63,851 nt of DNA from B18-G4 sp032250805 (GTDB lineage Bacteria; Bacteroidota; Bacteroidia; Bacteroidales; B18-G4), in contig JAVVEM010000017.1 in assembly GCA_032250805.1 (NCBI GenBank), positions 1 through 63,851 on the forward strand, given 5' to 3'. Positions 57,988 to 63,851 of this stretch are shown here, in pieces. Within the stretch, counting starts at the first letter, position 1. The number at the start of each line of letters is the position of its first letter. Below the pieces are notes generated by a model. That model worked only from the letters and a program-made list of their open reading frames with translations. It did no database searches and had not been told where the DNA came from. The translations under genes and the position numbers were made by a program.

Positions 57988-60165
57988 ATGAAACGCTTAA
58001 GAATTATTCCGTTTGCCATCTTTTTGCTGTTTTTTCAGGCTCCCTCCCAAGGCCAGCCTTATACTGTGAACGATGCCTGGTTGCTGATCGATGCCGGCTC
58101 CAATGATCCGCTTTACACCACCTATACCGCAACCATGGAACGTTCGCGTCTTTATGGCGACAAGGGCTATAAAATGGATTACTGGTCGACAAAACGTCCC
58201 CATACTTATACGTCCGACAAGTCGGGCAGCATGTATTGCACCTGGAAAGTGAATGAAGTGGTTGTGGATAAGATCCCTGAATATTTCCGGGCTCCTGTAG
58301 TTACAGCTTCCTTTTCTGATATGCTGATCATGAATTATATGCCATGGCCCGGGCTTGAAGTGGAAGAATGCTTTTTCGTTTACAGTTCGAAGGTGGCGAT
58401 GAGCGAGATCAGCATTAAAAATAAATCTGCAAACAATTTGAATATTGAAGTTTACCCGATCATTGAATTTGATAAGGATTCATTATGTGTGGATGCGTAT
58501 TTAAGCGGCCAGAATGCCCTGATGGCCCGCCATTATGAAAGTACAAGGCGGCTTATCAGCAATCTTTACGCCGGAGGCGATTATCCTACACACTGGCGTG
58601 ATGTATTTATGAGCAGTATGCCGCTGTATTCATACGGAGCATACACAGGGCCACCTGAGGAATTCTATAATATCATCAAAACAGACTTTTATTCCGACGA
58701 TCGCAACGACAAGCTGAACATGGACGCATCAGCATGCGCCCGGTACATTGCCTTGCATAATAAATTTACCCTTACAGCGGGGGCTTCAATAACAATTCGC
58801 TATTTGCGGGGAATGCAATCGATAGAAGAAAATGACGAATTGCTCCTGGAAGAGATGGCCCGGGCAAAAGATTCGGGCCTGCAAGCCTGCATCGACGAAA
58901 ATGTTGCTTTATTCGAAAGTGTACCACACATCGAAAGTATGAGCAATGATGAAAAGCTCATGTATCTGGGCGCTTTCAACCTGGCTCGTGGCTGCATGCT
59001 TCCGCCTGCCGGTGCCACTTCACATAATTTTTACGTATTCTCGCGCGAACCCCTATGGGGTTGGGGCCACGGCCATCAGGTGCTGCACGAATCCCTTGCC
59101 ATGCTGGCCTACGCCTTCCTTGATGCCGGATCGGCAAGAGGTTCACAGCGGGTGTATATGGAGCAGCAACGCGACGATGGGTTGATCGCCTACCGGCATG
59201 GTCCCCGCGGCCGGGGCGAATACCTTCACTACAGCAGGATACACGGCGATACAATGGCCACTACTTCAGCCCCCTTTTATAGCTGGACCAACTATGAGGT
59301 ATACCAGGCCCGTCCCGACAGGGAATTTCTTGAGGAAGCCTATGCATCAGGAAAAGCCTATATCCACTGGTTGCTGAAAAAGCGTGATGCCGACGGCGAC
59401 GGACTCCTCGAATGGGGGCCCTATGGCATTATTGAAAATGTGCGCGACTGGTACAATGCCGTGTTTCAGGTCTCGGCCGAACGCTACCTTGATGTAGATA
59501 AAGAAGACATCTCTGATGAACTTGAATGCCTCGACCTTAGTTTGATGGCCATCAACGAAATGAACTACCTTGCACTGATGGCCGGGGAACTGGGCTACCA
59601 TGCCGAGGCAACCGAATGGCAGAAAAAAAGTGATGCCATGGCCACGCTTGTAAACGAAAAGTTATGGGATGAAGAAACAGGATTTTATTATCATATCAAC
59701 CGTCTCGACGATTCGTGGTTTTTTATGGACCGTGATCTCCGCCGGCAGGAGATCATCGGCTTTCTGCCCATGTGGGCCGGCGTTTGCAGTGATGAACAGG
59801 CTGCCAGGCTGGTCGAAACCCTGATAGATACGACAAAATTCTGGCGCAAATATGGTGTGCCCACACTCAGCGCGGCTGATGAATGGTATAGCCCTTATGT
59901 GGATTATTGCTGCAAATGGAACGGGCCCGTGTGGCTGCTGTGGGATTATATGGTGTTTCGTGGTTTGATCAATTACGGCTATAACGACCTGGCTGTTGAA
60001 CTGGCTGATAAAATGCTGCTTGCTGCCAGTACGCAGCTAGCCAAAAATCATAATTACTGGGAGTCGTACAGTCCCGATAATGAAGTCCTCAACTGTCCGT
60101 CGAACTACATCTGGGATGCCATCATTGCCCGGCTAATTATTGATAAATACAGCATACTGAAATAA
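57988..60165 (+). CDS. Exported GH63-like (alpha/alpha)6-barrel glycoside hydrolase
   Basis: The 725-residue protein has a signal peptide (MKRLRIIPFAIFLLFFQAPSQGQ), an N-terminal beta-sandwich (about 25-290) and a C-terminal helical barrel (about 320-720). The barrel shows the GH63/MGH-type features KKRDADGDGLLEWGPYG followed by ENVRDWYNAVF, and CKWNGPVWLLWDYMVF with NHNYWESYSPDN near the end. The family includes alpha-glucosidases, mannosylglycerate hydrolases and related enzymes; which one is not clear. Acidic residues at the expected positions suggest it is active. It acts in the periplasm or outside. ATG at 57988 starts the signal peptide. Confidence 0.8.
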   Translation: MKRLRIIPFAIFLLFFQAPSQGQPYTVNDAWLLIDAGSNDPLYTTYTATMERSRLYGDKGYKMDYWSTKRPHTYTSDKSGSMYCTWKVNEVVVDKIPEYFRAPVVTASFSDMLIMNYMPWPGLEVEECFFVYSSKVAMSEISIKNKSANNLNIEVYPIIEFDKDSLCVDAYLSGQNALMARHYESTRRLISNLYAGGDYPTHWRDVFMSSMPLYSYGAYTGPPEEFYNIIKTDFYSDDRNDKLNMDASACARYIALHNKFTLTAGASITIRYLRGMQSIEENDELLLEEMARAKDSGLQACIDENVALFESVPHIESMSNDEKLMYLGAFNLARGCMLPPAGATSHNFYVFSREPLWGWGHGHQVLHESLAMLAYAFLDAGSARGSQRVYMEQQRDDGLIAYRHGPRGRGEYLHYSRIHGDTMATTSAPFYSWTNYEVYQARPDREFLEEAYASGKAYIHWLLKKRDADGDGLLEWGPYGIIENVRDWYNAVFQVSAERYLDVDKEDISDELECLDLSLMAINEMNYLALMAGELGYHAEATEWQKKSDAMATLVNEKLWDEETGFYYHINRLDDSWFFMDRDLRRQEIIGFLPMWAGVCSDEQAARLVETLIDTTKFWRKYGVPTLSAADEWYSPYVDYCCKWNGPVWLLWDYMVFRGLINYGYNDLAVELADKMLLAASTQLAKNHNYWESYSPDNEVLNCPSNYIWDAIIARLIIDKYSILK

Positions 60166-60255
60166 TTATTACCATGTCATGAAACTGGCTTCAGGCATTT
60201 GGCGATAATCAAACATCGAACAAGCTGCCATGTGTAGTAGCAGAAGGGCGACGCT

Positions 60256-62478
60256 TTACAGTATTTCTTTTTGCCTGTGTGAGTTTACAAACAGCACATC
60301 ACCAACATTATCGTAATCCATGAACAAATCGACACCGTGAAGCCTTATATGCTCGGCCCGGAAGCCTATGATCGTAAGCCCGGCTTCTGCAGAATATTCA
60401 TTAATGAGCACTTTGCTGCTTACATTTTCATCCTTTTTGATGATCTGGATGTTTTTTTCGGTAATGGGAATGCGGCCGGTTTTCACCAGTTCAAGAAGTG
60501 ATTCCCTTGTTTTGTTAATATCTTCTTCTTTGCTGATATCAAAAATTTTAATTTTTCCGTTTTGCCAGTCAGGATGGCCTGAGATAATGTAGCTGAGCAA
60601 AATCATCAGGTTGGAATTTTCATAATCGAAGCTCCGTATCCACACATGTATGCCATTTTTGTGATTGAAGCGCTTATGAGAACTACCCAGGATGCATACA
60701 TCATAATTTCCGGCCTTAACCAGTTTATAATTGTCGATGATCTGGTCGATCTCTCCGGGTTGCGTTTTGTCGAACTCAAAGATCATCATATTGTTATCCA
60801 TTCCGGAGATACCCGGAAGCTGTATGGTCTGGGCAATGGCTGAAGTGTATGAAGGTGAGATCAGTGTATCAATATAAACATTATTTTTTCGGGCACCGGC
60901 TTTGTCGATAAGCTTGTTAAGCATATCTTCCGCTTCTTTCTGTGTTTGCCTCGAATAATAACCTTCGATAAGATGTATATAGGTGCCAAACCCATATTTA
61001 TAGGCAATCCATTCGAGGAGGTGGAAGGCTTCGTCGCGTACAAAGCTGCTTTGGGAAATGCAAACGGCTGCGGGCCGCCATTCCTCAGCTTTTTTAATAC
61101 GGGTTGATTTTTGTAAATAAACCTGCAGCTTTCTGTTAATTTGTATAAGTGCCCCTCTGAAGATCGATTGCAATCCTTTGCGGTCTTTGTGCGAACGCGA
61201 TATGAGCAGATAGATGAAGATCATAGCCATGATGGCAACAAAGGCATACAATGAGTTTATTTTAAACATCAGCCATAAGCTCATGGCAAAGCCAAGCAGA
61301 GAGATATACCAGCGTGAGCGAAAAGTGGGCCTGTAGCTCGGATCCGAACCGAAATGATTGAGAAAAGAGATCAGACAAAGGGCTCCGTAAGTAACCATAA
61401 AGAACATGGAGATGATCTCGGCCACCATATTTACATCACCCACAAATACGAAAACAAAAGCAATGACCACCGTTACCATTGAGGCGTTAAAAGGTTCATT
61501 TGTGGCAGGTTTTCCTTTCGAAAGGAATCTGTTTACCCGGGGGAGCGGAAAAAGCCCGTCGTAGGTCAGCGCCTGCAACGTACGCGGGGCAACCATAACC
61601 GAGCCGATAGCCGAAGAAATTGTTGAAGCCGCCAGTCCAATGGGGATGACCCATGGACCCCATATGGCGATCTTGCTCATGATGAGTTGTTCCGATACCA
61701 GATCTTCGGGGCTAACAGAAGTGGCCAGCTTCCAGGCAATGAATAAATAGGTGACCATGCCTATGAAGGTGGCCAGAAGTGTACCTTGCGGAATGGACTT
61801 CCCGGGTTTCCTGAGGTCGCCCGAAAGGCCCACGCCGGCAGTCATACCTGTAAAAGCAGGGAAAACAATGGCGAAAACGATAAAAAACTGATCGGCGTTG
61901 CGAAATGAATCCTGAAAAATGCTGAACCCCTCATTGGCAGAATAGCCGGTATTGCCTGCAAAAAACAGGATGAGTGCGCCCGTAAGGATCAGCACGATCA
62001 ATACAAGTACCTTTACGCCCATGTTGGCACCCCTGATAAGGATAAGGGCACTGAGTATGGCCATGGCAGGCATGCTGATGGCCTGCCGGGGCAGGTCGAT
62101 GCCGTGGGTATTGTGCATCCAGTTAAAAAATGGCTCGAAGGCTTCGGTAAAGGCAATCACATAGAAAGCTACACTAATGGCCTGTGAGAAATACAGGGCC
62201 ACCCCGATGGTAGCGCCGATGTTTAGCCCGAAGGAACGGGAAATAATGAAATACTCTCCTCCCCCTTCAACACGCCGGTTGGTTGCAATTTCTGAAATGG
62301 CCATCGCTGTGGGGATGGTCACCATATGTCCGAGCAAAATAATGGCCAGAACGCCGGTAAATCCCAGGGTACCAACTGCAAAACCAAAACGGAGGAATAA
62401 GATGGCACCTAAAATTGTTGATATGGCAGTAAAAAATACCGGAGCCATGCCAAAACCATGCGAACGTTTATTTTCCAT
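60256..62478 (-). CDS. APC-superfamily transporter of cation-chloride cotransporter (SLC12-like) type
   Basis: The 740-residue protein has about 12 membrane segments (residues 8-450) followed by a soluble domain of about 290 residues. The opening GMAPVFFTAISTILGAILFL, the FAIVFPAFTGMTAGVGLSGDL motif and the APRTLQALTYDGLFP segment are shared with SLC12 cation-chloride cotransporters, as is the large cytoplasmic C-terminal domain (CISQSSFVRDEAFHLLEWI onwards), which in CCC proteins is a degenerate universal-stress-like fold. Bacterial and archaeal CCC homologues exist; transported ions are unknown. The promoter at 62497-62526 sets the start at ATG 62478 rather than the longer frame to 62535. 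Confidence 0.88.
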   Translation of the reverse strand: MENKRSHGFGMAPVFFTAISTILGAILFLRFGFAVGTLGFTGVLAIILLGHMVTIPTAMAISEIATNRRVEGGGEYFIISRSFGLNIGATIGVALYFSQAISVAFYVIAFTEAFEPFFNWMHNTHGIDLPRQAISMPAMAILSALILIRGANMGVKVLVLIVLILTGALILFFAGNTGYSANEGFSIFQDSFRNADQFFIVFAIVFPAFTGMTAGVGLSGDLRKPGKSIPQGTLLATFIGMVTYLFIAWKLATSVSPEDLVSEQLIMSKIAIWGPWVIPIGLAASTISSAIGSVMVAPRTLQALTYDGLFPLPRVNRFLSKGKPATNEPFNASMVTVVIAFVFVFVGDVNMVAEIISMFFMVTYGALCLISFLNHFGSDPSYRPTFRSRWYISLLGFAMSLWLMFKINSLYAFVAIMAMIFIYLLISRSHKDRKGLQSIFRGALIQINRKLQVYLQKSTRIKKAEEWRPAAVCISQSSFVRDEAFHLLEWIAYKYGFGTYIHLIEGYYSRQTQKEAEDMLNKLIDKAGARKNNVYIDTLISPSYTSAIAQTIQLPGISGMDNNMMIFEFDKTQPGEIDQIIDNYKLVKAGNYDVCILGSSHKRFNHKNGIHVWIRSFDYENSNLMILLSYIISGHPDWQNGKIKIFDISKEEDINKTRESLLELVKTGRIPITEKNIQIIKKDENVSSKVLINEYSAEAGLTIIGFRAEHIRLHGVDLFMDYDNVGDVLFVNSHRQKEIL

Positions 62479-62496
62479 CAGGCAAAAATTAAGGTT

Positions 62497-62526
62497 CAAA
62501 GATATATAATTTGATTTATGATCAAC
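62497..62526 (-). promoter_or_regulatory. Promoter of the SLC12-like transporter gene
   Basis: On the minus strand TTG (62526-62524), 19-base spacer, TATCTTTG (62504-62497). Transcription begins near 62490, just before the ATG at 62478. Confidence 0.75.
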
Positions 62527-62624
62527 AATTAACAATCAGGAGATGGTTGATGAACTATCCATCCGATTTTATATTTTAGCCGCAGATGAGCATATTGTTT
62601 TACCGCCTTTGCTGCCCCGGCCTA

Positions 62625-62653
62625 TTGGTGCGGTAATATTTTTTGTAAGTTTG
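62625..62653 (+). promoter_or_regulatory. Promoter of the CAP-SPOR gene
   Basis: TTG (62625-62627), 18-base spacer, TAAGTTTG (62646-62653), 18 bases before the ATG. Confidence 0.6.
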
Positions 62654-62671
62654 AAAACAAAACAATAAGCT

Positions 62672-63547
62672 ATGAAAATATCCAGTGTATCACTTATAGC
62701 ATCTCTTCTCATGCTTTTTGCACTGTATGCCTATAGTCAAAAAGTTGTTCCTGAAGATTTTTGCATTAGCGACGACGAATACCACTTGTATGAGCTGATC
62801 AATGCCCACCGGGCGATTAACGGCCTTGATGCGGTTCCGCTATCTGCTTCGCTATGTTATGTGGCCCGCACCCATGTCGTCGACCTGTATACCAATCACC
62901 CCGATACGAGCATTTGCAACCTCAACAGCTGGTCGGACAAGGGCGACTGGACCCCGTGTTGTCATAATAAGTATGTGCCGATGGAAGACTGCATACGGAA
63001 TAAACCCAAAGAACTCACAAATTACAGCGGCGAAGGCTATGAGCTCGCATATGCCGAGATCTTCGATACCCACCCCGATACTGTGTTCCGGTTCTGGGAA
63101 AAAATTGATGCGGCCAGCCATTTTATTCTGAACCAGGACAAATGGAAAGACAAAAGTTGGCGTGCCATGGGGGTTGGGATATATAAAAGCTATGCCGTTT
63201 TGTGGATGGGACAGCGCAGGGATGCGATGCCGGCGCCCGAAACCTGCTCTGACATCAAAGAAAAAAAAGAGCGTAAACTTCAAGCCGAAACTTCGGGTAC
63301 TTTCGAAGTGCTGAGCACTGCTACCTCAAGGTATTACATCATCATAGCCAGCTTCCAGTCGGTTGAGGATGCCGAAAAAGAAGCAAAACGTTACCTGGAG
63401 GTTAAAAATTCCGACCTGAAAATCCTAAAGAACAATCAGGGACAGTACCGTGTCAGCATCAGCGACTACCCCAGCCTTGCTGCTGCCAAGCAAGGCAAAG
63501 CACAGCTTGGCAATAAGTTTAAAGATGCGTGGATACTGGAATTCTGA
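62672..63547 (+). CDS. Exported CAP-domain protein with C-terminal SPOR domain
   Basis: The 291-residue protein has a signal peptide (MKISSVSLIASLLMLFALYAYSQ), a Cys-rich CAP/SCP-like domain (about 30-185: YELINAHRAINGLDAVPLSA, ARTHVVDLYTNHPD, SWRAMGVGIYKSYAVLWMGQ) and a SPOR domain (about 215-291: YYIIIASFQSVEDAEKEAKRY, YRVSISDYPSLAAAKQG). SPOR domains bind denuded peptidoglycan, so the CAP domain would be placed at the cell wall. CAP proteins are of diverse or unknown function. The fusion is the notable point. It has its own promoter. Confidence 0.87.
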   Translation: MKISSVSLIASLLMLFALYAYSQKVVPEDFCISDDEYHLYELINAHRAINGLDAVPLSASLCYVARTHVVDLYTNHPDTSICNLNSWSDKGDWTPCCHNKYVPMEDCIRNKPKELTNYSGEGYELAYAEIFDTHPDTVFRFWEKIDAASHFILNQDKWKDKSWRAMGVGIYKSYAVLWMGQRRDAMPAPETCSDIKEKKERKLQAETSGTFEVLSTATSRYYIIIASFQSVEDAEKEAKRYLEVKNSDLKILKNNQGQYRVSISDYPSLAAAKQGKAQLGNKFKDAWILEF

Positions 63548-63851
63548 TGAATAGAGCAGAGAGAATAGAGAATAAAGAATAAAGAAAAAAGAACATGGAA
63601 TAAGAATCCCGAGCAATCGGGACAAGATAAGAATGGGGAAGTCTATAATTTACACTTTACAATGTACAGTTTACACTTTGTCAACAAACACAGGGGCAAG
63701 GAGACCCTCCTCCGTCCTTCGGACTCCGGCGGCCAGGCAAGGAATAATAATGGGAAAGTTTAATGATTTAGCGATTTTCGATTTTCGAATTGTTTACTTA
63801 ATCCATTATTCAAACTCTTCGTGTTCTTCGCGCAGACTTCGTGGCCTTTGC
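63545..63851. repeat. Short-period degenerate tandem repeats at the right end
   Basis: The 304 bases after the CAP-SPOR gene hold no gene. They consist of blocks of 7-9 base near-repeats: GAATAGA/GAATAAA/GAATAAA (63548-63590), TTTACAC/TTTACAA/TGTACAG/TTTACAC (63652-63678), GATTTAGC/GATTTTC/GATTTTC (63765-63789), CTTCGTGTT/CTTCGCGCA/GACTTCGTG (63818-63846). There are also small hairpins, TCCCGA-GCAA-TCGGGA (63607-63622) and GTCC-TTC-GGAC (63713-63723). The blocks may continue beyond the window. Confidence 0.75.

Overview
The window is a piece of a Bacteroidota chromosome, most likely a Bacteroidales-like environmental lineage assembled as a scaffold (it contains a 100-base run of N). The evidence is consistent across the window: promoters fit the Bacteroidota pattern TTG, about 19-22 bases, then TAnnTTTG. 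Shine-Dalgarno sequences are absent or weak. Several secreted proteins end in type IX secretion (T9SS) sorting domains, and PorD is present. The order bamD - Rpb6-type omega - coaBC - porD - recN and families such as Omp28-related, FISUMP, DUF6599 and NfeD/FloA are also typical of the phylum. No rRNA, tRNA, CRISPR array, prophage or intact insertion sequence was seen.

Layout. 1-489: duplicated non-coding repeat. 490-8579: housekeeping genes (clpS, nfeD/floA pair, a Rel-family (p)ppGpp enzyme with a degenerate hydrolase site, a peptide-binding lipoprotein, flavin reductase, dapA), with a strong candidate structured RNA at 4609-4789. 8641-13079: secreted M14 carboxypeptidase, an unknown membrane protein and a serine-palmitoyltransferase-type enzyme. 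13219-19151: bamD-rpoZ-coaBC-porD-recN-fabI, mostly co-directional and closely spaced. 19335-27831: two acyl-CoA dehydrogenases, clpC, gyrA. 27985-36376: secreted or envelope proteins, interrupted at about 29240-29700 by a palindromic repeat array, an assembly gap and a uracil-DNA glycosylase remnant.

36555-43818 is a DNA-damage module: a LexA-like self-cleaving repressor and an exonuclease/GIY-YIG protein run leftward, a Y-family polymerase and a short DnaE-type polymerase run rightward from the shared control region, and a SRAP (HMCES/YedK) gene faces them. The control region carries a perfect inverted repeat over the repressor promoter. Together this looks like a Bacteroidota counterpart of the ImuB-DnaE2 translesion mutasome.

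43855-49604: envelope or unknown proteins, a Tat-exported DUF362 protein and a sodium/solute symporter. 49870-52297: complete zinc/manganese-type ABC importer (znuA-znuC-znuB with overlapping genes). 52375-63547: secreted FISUMP and FG-GAP proteins, a DMT exporter, GNAT and class IV aminotransferase genes, a GH63-like periplasmic glycosidase, a cation-chloride-cotransporter-like protein and a CAP-SPOR envelope protein. The right end is non-coding short-period repeat DNA like that at the left end. Starts were moved from the longest reading frame where a promoter, signal peptide or family length argued for it; each case is stated.
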